The position numbers and the translations under genes are program-made. Under the pieces are notes generated by a model. The model had not been told where the DNA came from, ran no database searches, and worked only from the letters and a program-made list of their open reading frames with translations. A stretch of DNA of 64,000 nt, taken from the NCBI RefSeq assembly GCF_001713395.1, contig NZ_CP016450.1, positions 3,192,501 to 3,256,500 on the forward strand. Direction: 5' to 3'. This DNA comes from Sinorhizobium sp. RAC02 (GTDB lineage Bacteria; Pseudomonadota; Alphaproteobacteria; Rhizobiales; Rhizobiaceae). How positions within the stretch are numbered: position 1 is the first letter of the stretch; each line of letters opens with the position of its first letter. Shown one piece after another: positions 45,783 to 54,874 of the stretch.

Positions 45783-46694
45783 TTACTGCGCCGCGATGGC
45801 GACAGCGCCGTTCGCGACGACAGGGGATGCCGCCGCTGCCGGCTTCTTCATCAGGATTTTCAGAAGGCGGGCCAGCGTGTCCGGGATGTCATGGCGCTTG
45901 ACGACCAGGTCGATCATGCCGTGTTCCAGCAGGTATTCCGACGTCTGGAAGCCTTCGGGAAGTTTTTCGCGTATCGTCTGCTCGATGACGCGCTTCCCGG
46001 CGAAGCAGATTTCGGCACCCGGCTCGGCAAGGTGGATATCGCCCAGCATGGCGTAGGAGGCTGTGACACCACCGGTCGTCGGGTTGGTGAGCACGACAAT
46101 ATAGGGAAGACCGGCTTCCTTGAGCATTTCCACGGCCACCGTGGTGCGCGGCAGCTGCATCAGCGACAGGATGCCTTCCTGCATGCGCGCGCCGCCGGAG
46201 GCGGGGAACATGACGAGCGGGCATTTTTCGGCGATCGCCCGTTCGAAGGCCTTGATGATCGCCTCGCCTGCGGCAATGCCGAGCGAGCCGCCCATGAAGT
46301 TGAACTCATGCACGACGGCGACGAGCTTGACGCCGCGCGACTTGCCGACGCCGGCGACAATGGTGTCTTCCAGATCGGTCTTGGCGCGGCTGTCGCGCAG
46401 GCGATCCGTATACTTCTTCGAATCGCGGAACTTCAGCGGGTCCTGCGCCACCTTCGGCTGCTGCAGGGCCTCGTAGACGCCGTCGTCGAACAGATCCTTG
46501 AGCCGCGCCTTGGCCGGCATCTTCATGTGGTAGCCCGAAGCGGGGATGACCCACTTGTTTTCCTCGAGATCGCGGTGAAACACCATCTCGCCGGTTTCCG
46601 GGCACTTGATCCAGAGGTTTTCCGGAACGTCCCGGTCGGGGCGGCCAAGCATCGAGTTGATCTTCGGCCGAACGTAATTCGTGATCCAGTTCAC
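45783..46694 (-). CDS. accD: Acetyl-CoA carboxylase carboxyltransferase beta subunit
   Basis: A 303-residue subunit of the carboxyltransferase that makes malonyl-CoA. The core motifs are [40 protein letters not shown] and [14 protein letters not shown]. The N-terminal region that forms a four-cysteine zinc ribbon in E. coli reads [20 protein letters not shown] and then VIPASGYH here, keeping a single cysteine. This loss is found in other Rhizobiales proteins as I recall them. It sits between trpA and folC. Confidence 0.95.
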   Translation of the reverse strand: MNWITNYVRPKINSMLGRPDRDVPENLWIKCPETGEMVFHRDLEENKWVIPASGYHMKMPAKARLKDLFDDGVYEALQQPKVAQDPLKFRDSKKYTDRLRDSRAKTDLEDTIVAGVGKSRGVKLVAVVHEFNFMGGSLGIAAGEAIIKAFERAIAEKCPLVMFPASGGARMQEGILSLMQLPRTTVAVEMLKEAGLPYIVVLTNPTTGGVTASYAMLGDIHLAEPGAEICFAGKRVIEQTIREKLPEGFQTSEYLLEHGMIDLVVKRHDIPDTLARLLKILMKKPAAAASPVVANGAVAIAAQ

Positions 46695-46736
46695 GGTCTA
46701 GACTCCCGTTATAATGGTGGTTCCCATGTGGGAACT

Positions 46737-47576
46737 TTACTCCGCCGCCGCAAGGCGCGACGCACGCACGCCCGATGCGAGGCTCATGACCAGCGTTTCG
46801 ACGCCGGCAACGGTGGCGGCACTGGCCTTGCCGTCCGCCGTCAGGCTGGAGGCGATCTGGTTGACGATGGCAGTACCAACGACGACACCATCCGCCGAAG
46901 CGCCGATGGCGCGGGCGTGTTCCGCCGTCTTGACGCCGAAGCCGACGCAGACCGGCAGCGTCGTATGCGCCTTGATGCGGCCGACGGCGCCGCCGATGAG
47001 CGACGGATCCGGCAGAGCCGAACCGGTGATGCCGTTCATCGACACATAATAGACGAAACCCGATGTGTTTTTCAGCACTGTCGGCAGGCGTTTTTCATCC
47101 GTGGTCGGTGTTGCTAGGCGAATGAAGTTGATGCCCTTGGCGAGCGCCGGAATGCACAGTTCATCGTCCATTTCCGGCGGCAGGTCGACGACGATCAGGC
47201 CGTCGATGCCGGCTTCGAGCGCCTCGTCGAGGAAACGGTCGACGCCGTAGATATAGATCGGGTTGTAATAGCCCATCAGCACGATCGGCGTCGCGTCGTC
47301 GTGCTTGCGGAAGTCGCGGGCCATCTGGATCGTCTTGGCGAGCGTCTGGCCGCCGGCGAGCGCGCGCTGGCCGGCCAGCTGGATCGCCGGGCCATCGGCC
47401 ATCGGATCGGAAAAGGGCATGCCGAGTTCGATGACGTCGGAGCCTGCCTTCGGCAGCGCCTTCATGATCTCCAGCGAGCTGGTATAGTCCGGGTCGCCAG
47501 CCATGAAATAGGTGACGAGGGCCGGGCGGCCTTCCGCTGCGATATCCGCAAAACGTTTGTCCATGCGTGCGGTCAT
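46737..47576 (-). CDS. trpA: Tryptophan synthase alpha chain
   Basis: A 279-residue TIM barrel that cleaves indole-3-glycerol phosphate. The signature [18 protein letters not shown] holds the catalytic glutamate, and [12 protein letters not shown] the catalytic aspartate. [12 protein letters not shown] is the phosphate loop. It starts one base after the trpB stop, with GGAG inside the end of trpB. Confidence 0.97.
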   Translation of the reverse strand: MTARMDKRFADIAAEGRPALVTYFMAGDPDYTSSLEIMKALPKAGSDVIELGMPFSDPMADGPAIQLAGQRALAGGQTLAKTIQMARDFRKHDDATPIVLMGYYNPIYIYGVDRFLDEALEAGIDGLIVVDLPPEMDDELCIPALAKGINFIRLATPTTDEKRLPTVLKNTSGFVYYVSMNGITGSALPDPSLIGGAVGRIKAHTTLPVCVGFGVKTAEHARAIGASADGVVVGTAIVNQIASSLTADGKASAATVAGVETLVMSLASGVRASRLAAAE

Positions 47577-47577
47577 C

Positions 47578-48798
47578 TTAGAGCTCCATGCCGAGGATCT
47601 TGCCGACGGTGAAGATATCCTTGTCGCCGCGGCCGGAGAGGTTCATCAGGATGATCTGGTCCTTGCCCATCTTCGGCGCGCGCTTGATGACTTCGGCGAT
47701 GGCGTGGCTCGGCTCGAGCGCCGGAATGATGCCTTCGAGCTTCGTCAGCAACTGGAAGGCTTCCAGCGCTTCATCGTCCATGATCGGCACATATTCGGCG
47801 CGGCCGATCTGGTGCAGCCAGGCATGCTCGGGGCCGATGCCGGGATAGTCGAGGCCCGCGGAAATCGAATGGCCTTCCTTGATCTGGCCGTCCGCATCCT
47901 GCAGCAGGTAGGTGCGGTTGCCATGCAGCACGCCCGGCGAACCGGCGGTCAGCGAGGCACAGTGCAGGTCGCCGTCAAGGCCCTTGCCGCCGGCTTCAAC
48001 GCCGACGATCTGCACGCTCTTGTCGTCGAGGAAGGGATGGAAGATGCCGATGGCGTTCGAACCGCCGCCGACGGCCGCGATCACCATGTCCGGCAGGCGG
48101 CCTTCGGCGGCAAAAAGCTGCTCGCGGGCTTCCGTGCCGATGACGGCCTGGAAGTCGCGCACCATCTCCGGATAGGGGTGCGGGCCGGCGGCAGTGCCGA
48201 TCAGGTAATAGGTATCGTCGACATTGGTGACCCAGTCACGCAAGGCCTCGTTCATGGCGTCCTTCAGCGTGCCGCTGCCCGCCGTCACCGGCTTCACTTC
48301 GGCACCGAGCAGCTTCATGCGGAAAACGTTCGGCGCCTGACGCTCGACATCCGTCGCGCCCATATAGACGACGCAGGGAAAGCCGAAGCGCGCGGCAACG
48401 GTGGCGGAGGCCACGCCGTGCTGACCGGCACCGGTTTCAGCGATGATGCGCGTCTTGCCCATGCGCTTAGCGAGCAGGATCTGGCCGATGCAGTTGTTGA
48501 TCTTGTGCGAGCCGGTGTGGTTCAGCTCTTCGCGCTTGAAATAGATCTTTGCGCCGCCGAGATGCTGTGTCAGGCGCTCGGCATAATAGAGCGGGCTCGG
48601 CCGGCCGATATAGTGTGCGCCGAGATCCTTCAGCTCCGCCTGGAACGCCGGATCGGTCTTCGCCCTGTCCCACTCGTCCTGAAGCTCGAGGATCAACGGC
48701 ATCAGGGTTTCGGCAACGAAGCGGCCCCCGAAAATGCCGAAACGGCCGTCCTCGTCCGGACCCTCGCGGTACGAATTCAGGTTGGGTGACTGGTTCAC
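47578..48798 (-). CDS. trpB: Tryptophan synthase beta chain
   Basis: A 406-residue pyridoxal-phosphate enzyme that joins indole and serine. The cofactor lysine is in [14 protein letters not shown] and the phosphate site in [23 protein letters not shown] is also diagnostic. The start codon is GTG, overlapping the trpF stop as GTGA, so the genes are translationally coupled. Confidence 0.98.
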   Translation of the reverse strand: MNQSPNLNSYREGPDEDGRFGIFGGRFVAETLMPLILELQDEWDRAKTDPAFQAELKDLGAHYIGRPSPLYYAERLTQHLGGAKIYFKREELNHTGSHKINNCIGQILLAKRMGKTRIIAETGAGQHGVASATVAARFGFPCVVYMGATDVERQAPNVFRMKLLGAEVKPVTAGSGTLKDAMNEALRDWVTNVDDTYYLIGTAAGPHPYPEMVRDFQAVIGTEAREQLFAAEGRLPDMVIAAVGGGSNAIGIFHPFLDDKSVQIVGVEAGGKGLDGDLHCASLTAGSPGVLHGNRTYLLQDADGQIKEGHSISAGLDYPGIGPEHAWLHQIGRAEYVPIMDDEALEAFQLLTKLEGIIPALEPSHAIAEVIKRAPKMGKDQIILMNLSGRGDKDIFTVGKILGMEL

Positions 48799-49481
48799 TT
48801 GCCTCTCCCTGCGACGGCGGTCTCGTGTTCCGCTTTTCGTGCCGCTTCAAAAAACGCTTCGATCAGGCCGAGATCCTTGACGCCCGGTGCGCTTTCGACG
48901 CCGGAACTGGCATCGATGCCCGGTGCGCCGGTCAGCCGGATGGCCTCGGCGAGATTATCCTTGTTCAGCCCACCGGAAAGCATGTAATCGACGCCGTCGT
49001 CAAGCAAATGCATGAGCGTCCAGTCGAAGGACACGCCATTGCCGCCCGGAAGTTCGGAGCCGGCCGGCGGCTTGGCATCGAACAGGAACCGGTCGGCGAT
49101 GCCGATATAGGGTTCGATCTTCTTCAGATCGTCCGCGTCGCGCACCGAAAAGGCTTTCATGACAGGCAGGCCATAGACCGCCTTGACGTTCAGCACGCGT
49201 TCCGGGGCCTCGCTGCCGTGCAGCTGGAGAATGTCGGGTGAAAGCTGGTCGACGATCTCGTCGAGTTCATCATTGTCGGCATTGACCGTGACGGCGACGA
49301 TCTTCACCCGGCCGCGCACGCGATCCGCCAGACGGCCGGCATCCGAGGGCTCGATGTTGCGCGGGCTTTTCAGAAAGAAGATGAAGCCGATATGCGTGGC
49401 GCCTAGCGAAACAGCCTTGTCGACGGCCTCCTCGGTCTTCAGCCCGCAGATCTTGATGTCGAGTGGCTTGTCACGTGTCAT
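48795..49481 (-). CDS. trpF: Phosphoribosylanthranilate isomerase
   Basis: A 228-residue monofunctional TrpF. The catalytic cysteine is in [14 protein letters not shown] and the acid aspartate is in FDWTLMHLL or a nearby residue of the same barrel end. [12 protein letters not shown] and [14 protein letters not shown] are typical. The ATG at 49481 gives the family length; upstream in-frame sequence crosses into the region of the small membrane protein on the other strand. It heads the trpFBA-accD-folC operon. Confidence 0.95.
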   Translation of the reverse strand: MTRDKPLDIKICGLKTEEAVDKAVSLGATHIGFIFFLKSPRNIEPSDAGRLADRVRGRVKIVAVTVNADNDELDEIVDQLSPDILQLHGSEAPERVLNVKAVYGLPVMKAFSVRDADDLKKIEPYIGIADRFLFDAKPPAGSELPGGNGVSFDWTLMHLLDDGVDYMLSGGLNKDNLAEAIRLTGAPGIDASSGVESAPGVKDLGLIEAFFEAARKAEHETAVAGRGK

Positions 49482-49610
49482 GCGCAGGGAAGTCGCACAA
49501 TTTTCCCGAAGAGTCGAGCCGAAAGACGGCGGCGAATCGTCCGGAACCGGCACCCTTGCATGACAGCCCGGCGGTCCCATATGGGTTGAAGATACAGACC
49601 GGAGATCTCC

Positions 49611-49805
49611 ATGCGGCTCATCATTGCCATCCTCCTGCCCTTTCTCGTGTTTTTCACCATCGGGCGGCCGATTGCCGGCATTATTTGCCTCATCTTGCAG
49701 ATCACGCTGATCGGCTGGCTGCCCGCCGCCATCTGGGCCGTCTACGCGCTGGGGCAATATAATACGGACAAGAAAATCCGGGATGCACTGGGTGACCGAC
49801 GTTAG
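49611..49805 (+). CDS. Small YqaE/Pmp3-family membrane protein
   Basis: A 64-residue hydrophobic protein with two membrane segments (IIAILLPFLVFFTIG and GIICLILQITLIGWLPAAIW) and the ending YALGQYNTDKKIR, which matches YqaE/Pmp3/UPF0057 proteins linked to membrane stress. GGAGATCTCC precedes the ATG. It is divergent from trpF and convergent with the metallopeptidase gene. Confidence 0.88.
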   Translation: MRLIIAILLPFLVFFTIGRPIAGIICLILQITLIGWLPAAIWAVYALGQYNTDKKIRDALGDRR

Positions 49806-49808
49806 GTA

Positions 49809-50570
49809 TCAGCCGAAATCCAGGGCATGCAGCAGGCTGCCATTGCGCTTCAGCCAGCGTTTCGCCTCTTCCGTCGTCGGGCAGAGCTGTTCGCATAACG
49901 CCCAGAAAGCCGGACTGTGGTTCATCTCGCGAAGATGCGCCACTTCGTGGGCCGCGAGATAATCGATAACACCGGGCGGCGCCATGGCGATGCGCCAGGA
50001 AAAGCTGAGGGCGCCATCGGCTGAACACGAGCCCCAGCGGCTGCGCGTATCGCGCAACGTCAGCGACTTCACTTTCTTACCGATGCGGCCGGCATGAACG
50101 GCGACGAGCCTGTCCAGCTCCAGCCGCGCCTCCTTCTTCAGGAAATCGCTGATGCGGCGCGGAATGCTCTCTTCCATGCCGCCGACGCGCAGCACCGCCT
50201 CGTCATCGATGATCAAGGCTTCCGTCAGGCCGCGCAGCCGGCCCGTCGCCTCGATCCGGTGGGAGACGCCGCGGATCATCACATAGCCGCCGTCCGCCAG
50301 TTCGTTCGTCGTGCGGAACTTTGCCAGCTTGGTCATCAGCCAGCCCTGATGACGATCGAGGAAGTCGCGGATATCGCGCTCCGGCACGCCGCTCGGCACC
50401 GTCATGCGCAGCGCCCGCCCGCCGGGCTCGATGCGCAGCGTCAGGCGCGTTGCGCGAAAATCCCGCCGGATGGTGAGCGGCAGGCGCCGACCATTGACGT
50501 CGACCTCACGCCTTTCCGGCGGGGGCGGCGTCTTCAGGGCCTTGCGCGGCTTGCGAAGCGAGGAAAACAT
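49809..50570 (-). CDS. YgjP-like zinc metallopeptidase (M48/DUF45)
   Basis: A protein of about 253 residues. The zinc site HEVAHLREMNHSPAFW shows HExxH with a downstream histidine, typical of YgjP/SprT-like domains. TLRDTRSRWGSCSADGALSFSWR is the other strong family block. The start at 50570 is preferred because AAAGG lies just upstream; an ATG at 50582 is possible, and a longer frame would run into the repeat at 50665. Substrates are unknown. Confidence 0.88.
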   Translation of the reverse strand: MFSSLRKPRKALKTPPPPERREVDVNGRRLPLTIRRDFRATRLTLRIEPGGRALRMTVPSGVPERDIRDFLDRHQGWLMTKLAKFRTTNELADGGYVMIRGVSHRIEATGRLRGLTEALIIDDEAVLRVGGMEESIPRRISDFLKKEARLELDRLVAVHAGRIGKKVKSLTLRDTRSRWGSCSADGALSFSWRIAMAPPGVIDYLAAHEVAHLREMNHSPAFWALCEQLCPTTEEAKRWLKRNGSLLHALDFG

Positions 50571-50612
50571 GCTGCCTTTCATAGCCGATTCGGCCCCGAC
50601 TGAAACGCCCCG

Positions 50613-50640
50613 ACGAAAAAACCGGCGCCTGGGCGCCGGT
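50613..50640 (-). terminator. Intrinsic terminator of the DUF2852 gene
   Basis: ACCGGCGCC (50621-50629) and GGCGCCGGT (50632-50640) form a stem. Read on the minus strand it is followed by six T residues. Confidence 0.85.
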
Positions 50641-50664
50641 CGGGAATTCACCACCCTCTCTTCT

Positions 50665-50738
50665 GTCATGGTCGGGCTTGACCCGACCATCCATGCCGCG
50701 GACGCTGCGTGGATCCTCGGGTCAAGCCCGAGGATGAC
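50665..50738. repeat. Paired-hairpin repeat, family B, copy 3
   Basis: The sequence runs GTCATGGTCGGGCTTGACC and its mirror, a spacer with GCGTGGAT, then a CCTCGGG/CCCGAGG hairpin ending in ATGAC. Layout and length match the copies at 7052 and 17548, while the stem bases differ in a compensating way (GGTCGGG against CCTCGGG). Confidence 0.88.
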
Positions 50739-50752
50739 GAAGGGGGCGACGC

Positions 50753-51190
50753 CTACGTAGCCGGGAAGCCCGGGACGTCGCCATGGCCGGAGGCGCGGCG
50801 TTCGCGCATGAAGCGGTCGAACTCCTCCTGGTCCTTGGCGCGGCGCAGCTCGCGGCTATAGGCATCGAACTCCTCGCGCATTTCGTCGAGCTTGCGGCGC
50901 TCCTCGTCGAGGCGGGCGAGCTCGGCGTCACGCCAGTCGTCGAAGGCGACATTGCCGGTGGCGGCGCGGAAGGCGGAACGACCGCGACCACGGCCGAACT
51001 TGCTGCGGCAGGAGGCGAACATGCCATCGAGATTGTCGTTGGCGTCTTTCTTGAAGGATTTCAGGCGGTCGCCGAAGATGATGTAGGCGAGCATGGCGAG
51101 GCCGAGCGGCCAGAACACCACGAAGCCAAGCACCATCAGGGCGATGGTCGCAGGCGTCCAGTCCGGACGGATCAGTGCTGACTGGTTCAT
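50753..51190 (-). CDS. DUF2852 family membrane protein
   Basis: A 145-residue protein starting MNQSALIRPDWTPATI. One long hydrophobic stretch, ALMVLGFVVFWPLGLAMLAYIIFG, is a membrane hairpin or single span; the rest is a charged, probably coiled region (RLDEERRKLDEMREEFDAYSREL). This matches DUF2852, a family restricted largely to alphaproteobacteria. No function is known. A terminator and a family B repeat follow. Confidence 0.87.
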   Translation of the reverse strand: MNQSALIRPDWTPATIALMVLGFVVFWPLGLAMLAYIIFGDRLKSFKKDANDNLDGMFASCRSKFGRGRGRSAFRAATGNVAFDDWRDAELARLDEERRKLDEMREEFDAYSRELRRAKDQEEFDRFMRERRASGHGDVPGFPAT

Positions 51191-51318
51191 GTGCAATCTT
51201 CCTCACGATCGGCGGAAACCACCTCGGTTTCCACTGATTCCGATGTGGTTAGACCGCCCATCGCGTTCAAGACGATGCCCGATGAATTCGGACAAGTGCC
51301 TGAAAGCAGCCTGAAAAA

Positions 51319-52608
51319 TCAGGAAGCAGCGCTCGCCTTGCCGCCCTTGATGACACGAGGCATGGGCTTCGCCTTCGCGCTGCGGGCATGTTCGTGCATG
51401 AACGCCACGATGCGCGGCGCGATCTCCTTGCGGAAGCGCGAGCCGTTGAAGACGCCGTAATGGCCGACATCCGGTTGCATGTAGTGCATGCGCATATGGT
51501 CCGGAATGTTGGTGCAGATGGTCTGCGCCGCCTTGGTCTGGCCGACGCCGGAAATGTCGTCGTTCTCGCCTTCGACGGTGAGGAGCGCCACATTGCGGAT
51601 CGCCGTCGTATCGACGGGACGGGCGCGATGCATCATCTCGCCCTTCGGCAAAGCATGCTTCATGAAGACCGTTTCGACCGTCTGCAGATAGAACTCCGCC
51701 GTCAGGTCCATGACCGCCAGATATTCATCGTAGAAATCCCGGTGCTTTTCGGCCGCGTCACCGTCGTTCTTCACGAGATGCGCAAAGAACTCCTTGTGCG
51801 CGACGACGTGGCGATCGAGGTTCATCGACATGAAGCCGGAGAGCTGCAGGAAGCCCGGATAGACCATGCGCATGACGCCCGGCTGCGGCCACGGCACCGG
51901 CATGATGACATTGTCGCGGAACCAGTCGATCGGCTTTTCTTCCGCGAGCTTGTTGACCGCGGTCGGGTTGATGCGCGTGTCGATCGGCCCGCCCATCAGC
52001 GTCATGCTGGACGGCGACAGCGGGTCATTGTCGGCTTCCATGACGGCAACGGCGGCCAGCACCGGCACTGCCGGCTGGCAGACGGCGATCACATGGGTAT
52101 CCGGACCCAGCGCATGCAGCATCTGGATGACGTAGTCGATATAGTCGTCGAGATCGAAGCTACCATCGGAAAGCGGCACCATGCGCGCATCCACCCAGTC
52201 GGTGATATGCACTTCCGCATGCGGCAGCAGCGCTTCGACCGTGCCGCGCAGCAGCGTCGCATAGTGGCCGGACATCGGCGCGACGATGAGGACCTTCGGG
52301 TCCTTGCGGTGGCCGGCCGGCAGACACCGCTCGAAATGGATGAGATTGCAGAAGGGCTGTTTCCAGACGACCTTTTCGTGAACCGAAATGGTCTGGCCAT
52401 CGACAACCGTGGTGGGAAGGCCGAATTCCGGCTTGCCGTAGCGGCGGGTGGTGCGTTCGAGCACTTCGAAGCCTGCGGCCATGGTGCGGCCGAACGTGGT
52501 ATGCGTCAGCGGATTGAGCGGGTTGCGGAACGCCATGCGCATCTGGTCTGCGACGACACGCCAGGGTGCCATCATCGCATGGTTGAGTTCGTAGAGCTGA
52601 TAGTACAT
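51319..52608 (-). CDS. phaZ: Intracellular polyhydroxybutyrate depolymerase
   Basis: A 429-residue enzyme that mobilises stored polyhydroxybutyrate. It starts MYYQLYELNHAMMAPWR, the typical start of PhaZ1-type intracellular depolymerases, and the longer in-frame upstream part is dropped. HVIAVCQPAVPVLAAVA places the likely nucleophile at Cys177, a cysteine rather than serine as in Ralstonia PhaZa1. MTLMGGPIDTRINPT and MQPDVGHYGVFNGSRFR (near the catalytic histidine) are further family marks. Confidence 0.93.
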   Translation of the reverse strand: MYYQLYELNHAMMAPWRVVADQMRMAFRNPLNPLTHTTFGRTMAAGFEVLERTTRRYGKPEFGLPTTVVDGQTISVHEKVVWKQPFCNLIHFERCLPAGHRKDPKVLIVAPMSGHYATLLRGTVEALLPHAEVHITDWVDARMVPLSDGSFDLDDYIDYVIQMLHALGPDTHVIAVCQPAVPVLAAVAVMEADNDPLSPSSMTLMGGPIDTRINPTAVNKLAEEKPIDWFRDNVIMPVPWPQPGVMRMVYPGFLQLSGFMSMNLDRHVVAHKEFFAHLVKNDGDAAEKHRDFYDEYLAVMDLTAEFYLQTVETVFMKHALPKGEMMHRARPVDTTAIRNVALLTVEGENDDISGVGQTKAAQTICTNIPDHMRMHYMQPDVGHYGVFNGSRFRKEIAPRIVAFMHEHARSAKAKPMPRVIKGGKASAAS

Positions 52609-52727
52609 CGGACGCGTTACCCCATTTCCCGGTGCAAGGCCCAAGCCCGCTGCACCACCGGTTTCCGCAGATGCGAAAAGACTAACATGTTTTCGCTGCG
52701 TGGCAACACGCCGCATGTCCATCCTAA

Positions 52728-52748
52728 GCCCGCGAACCTTTCGCGGGC
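52728..52748 (-). other. Hairpin at the end of the sugar operon
   Basis: GCCCGCGAA (52728-52736) and TTCGCGGGC (52740-52748) form a stable stem, 41 bases after the dehydrogenase stop. It has no T-run, so it may end or protect the transcript rather than act as a classic terminator. Confidence 0.5.
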
Positions 52749-52788
52749 ATGAACAGAATTCTGCCCTTCGCCGGGTTTGCGGCCCCGT

Positions 52789-53805
52789 TCAGGCGGCAAC
52801 GCGCACGATCGCCTTGATGAGGCCGGCCTTTTCCGCCGCCCAGCGGGCAAGGTCGAGGGGAACGCGCTCCAGCGTGGTGCGATGGGTGACGAGCCTGTCC
52901 ACCGGGATCTGCCCCGCGCGGATCGCCGCCATCACATGCTCGAAATCGACGCGCGTCGCGTTGCGGCTGCCGACCAGCATCATTTCCCGCTTGTGGAACT
53001 CCGGATCGGAGAAGCGGATCTCGTCCTTCACCACGCTGACCAGCACGAGCGCGCCGCCATGGGCGACATAGGCGAAGGCCGCCTGCATCGACGCTGCGTA
53101 GCCGGTGGCATCGAAGACGACATCGAAACCATCGCCGCCGGTGGCATCAAGTACCATCTGCGCCGCCGCCGAGCCCGCGACGATGCCGTCGTCGAAACCG
53201 AATCGCTCCCTGGCCATGGCGAGGCGTTCGGTGGATGTGTCCATCAGCGTCACGGCGTGGCCGGCAATGCGGGAGAACAGTGCGGTGCCCAGGCCGATCG
53301 GCCCGGCGCCGATCACCAGCGCCCGGGATCCTGCGAGCGCCAGCGAGCGGCGCACGGCATGGGCGCCGATCGCCAGAAACTCCACGGTCGCGGCTGCCTC
53401 CAGGGAGAGGCCATCAGCCGGATAAAGATTATCGGCCGGGACGAGGATTTCCTCACAGAGCGCGCCATCCGTATGCACGCCAAGAACGCGGATCGCGGTG
53501 CAGCAGTTGGGCTTGCCCTTCCGGCAGGCGATGCAGGTACCGCAGGAAATATAGGGGTTCACCACGACAGGAGCACCGACAGCAAGTGCGCTCTGGCCGG
53601 GGTCGGTGACGATGGCGGAGACTTCGTGGCCCATCACCCGGGGATAGTCGAGGAATGGGTGTTTGCCTTCGAAGATGTGGTAATCGGTGCCGCAGATGCC
53701 GACATGGCTGACGGCGACGCGCACCCAGCCCTCCGGCGGTGCGCCCGGGTTTTCACTGACAACCATCTCCAGCCGGCCGGGTTCGATGCAGACGATGGCT
53801 TTCAT
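52789..53805 (-). CDS. Zinc-dependent MDR dehydrogenase, L-galactonate/L-gulonate type
   Basis: A 338-residue alcohol dehydrogenase of the medium-chain family. Catalytic zinc ligands are in HVGICGTDYHIFEG and GHEVSA; structural zinc cysteines are in YISCGTCIACRKGKPNCC; the NAD-binding loop is VIGAGPIGLG. The overall look is that of RspB/YjjN (LgoD)-like proteins that oxidise sugar acids such as L-galactonate or L-gulonate at C5. It starts one base after the permease stop, so it belongs to the transporter operon. The substrate is an inference from context. Confidence 0.83.
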   Translation of the reverse strand: MKAIVCIEPGRLEMVVSENPGAPPEGWVRVAVSHVGICGTDYHIFEGKHPFLDYPRVMGHEVSAIVTDPGQSALAVGAPVVVNPYISCGTCIACRKGKPNCCTAIRVLGVHTDGALCEEILVPADNLYPADGLSLEAAATVEFLAIGAHAVRRSLALAGSRALVIGAGPIGLGTALFSRIAGHAVTLMDTSTERLAMARERFGFDDGIVAGSAAAQMVLDATGGDGFDVVFDATGYAASMQAAFAYVAHGGALVLVSVVKDEIRFSDPEFHKREMMLVGSRNATRVDFEHVMAAIRAGQIPVDRLVTHRTTLERVPLDLARWAAEKAGLIKAIVRVAA

Positions 53806-53806
53806 C

Positions 53807-54781
53807 TCAGCGGCTTCCGCGGCGGCGCAGCTGGTCGAAATAGACGATGACGATGATCAGGAGGCCCGTGATGATGCGCTGCCAGAACGAATTGACGTTT
53901 AGGAGGTTCGCGCCGTTGTTGATGGTCGCCAGGATGAAGGCGCCGAGCAGCGGCCCGTGCACCGAGCCGACCGCGCCGAACAGGCTGGTGCCGCCGATGA
54001 CCGACGAGGCGATCGCCTGAAGCTCCCAACCTTCCGCCTGCGTGGCATTGCCGATGCCGATGCGCGAGGCGAGCAGCAGGCCGACGAAGGCGGCGCAGGT
54101 GGCCGAAAGGATATAGGCGAGGTAGATCGTGCGGTTGACATTGACGCCGGACAGCCGCGCCGCCTCGCTGTTCGAGCCGACGGCGAAGAGATAGCGGCCG
54201 AAGCGCGAGAGATGCAGGAAAACGAAGGCCGGGATCGCCACCAGGATGACCATCCAGAACAGGCTCGGCACACCGAGGAAATCGGTGCGGGAGAAGTTCG
54301 TGAAGCCTTCATGGTTGATCGAGATCGTCGAGCCGTTGGTGATCAAGAGGCCGATGCCGCGAAGCGAGGTGAGCGTGGCGAGCGTGATGATGAAGGACGG
54401 CAGGCCCATGCGCACGATGCCGAACCCGTGGAAGGCGCCGATCGCAACACCCATCAGCAGCGTCAATATGATCGACGCCCAGAGCGGCACGCCGGCCTGA
54501 AGCAGCCAGGCGACGATGACGCTGGTGAAGCCGACGATCGCGCCGACGGACAGGTCGATGCCGGCGGTGATGATGACGAAGGTCTGGCCGACCGCGAGGA
54601 TCGCCGTCATCGCGCCCTGGCGCAAAAGGTTGCTGATATTGCCCGGTGTCCAGAAGGCATTGGTCGACAGGCCGAGCAGCAGCCAGAGGAACAGCAGAAG
54701 CCCGAGCAGCGTCAGGCCAAGCAGGATGTTGGTGCCTCTCTTCGGCGCCGGTGCGCTTTCCGTCGTCGTGTCCACGCTCAT
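53807..54781 (-). CDS. Ribose-type sugar ABC transporter, permease
   Basis: A 324-residue integral membrane protein of the RbsC family with about eight to ten spans. VGQTFVIITAGIDLSVGAIVGF is the signature of this family, and AIASSVIGGTSLFGAVGSV another. It follows the ATPase gene after a family A repeat of about 55 bases and shares the transcript with the dehydrogenase. Confidence 0.93.
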   Translation of the reverse strand: MSVDTTTESAPAPKRGTNILLGLTLLGLLLFLWLLLGLSTNAFWTPGNISNLLRQGAMTAILAVGQTFVIITAGIDLSVGAIVGFTSVIVAWLLQAGVPLWASIILTLLMGVAIGAFHGFGIVRMGLPSFIITLATLTSLRGIGLLITNGSTISINHEGFTNFSRTDFLGVPSLFWMVILVAIPAFVFLHLSRFGRYLFAVGSNSEAARLSGVNVNRTIYLAYILSATCAAFVGLLLASRIGIGNATQAEGWELQAIASSVIGGTSLFGAVGSVHGPLLGAFILATINNGANLLNVNSFWQRIITGLLIIVIVYFDQLRRRGSR

Positions 54782-54820
54782 GTTTCTTCTCCCTTTTTTC
54801 GCACGACGCTCAGTGTGTTT

Positions 54821-54874
54821 TTACGCAGTTCGCGGCACGCAAAACCGCTGCGCACGTTTGCTGGATTGCTCTAG
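54821..54874 (-). repeat. Dispersed palindromic repeat, family A, copy 3
   Basis: On the minus strand it reads CTAGAGCAATCCAGCAAAC, then GTGCGCAGCGGTTTTGCG and ends GCGTAAAAA. The TAG stop codon of the ATPase gene is the first part of the element. It lies inside the ABC operon, between ATPase and permease. Confidence 0.85.
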
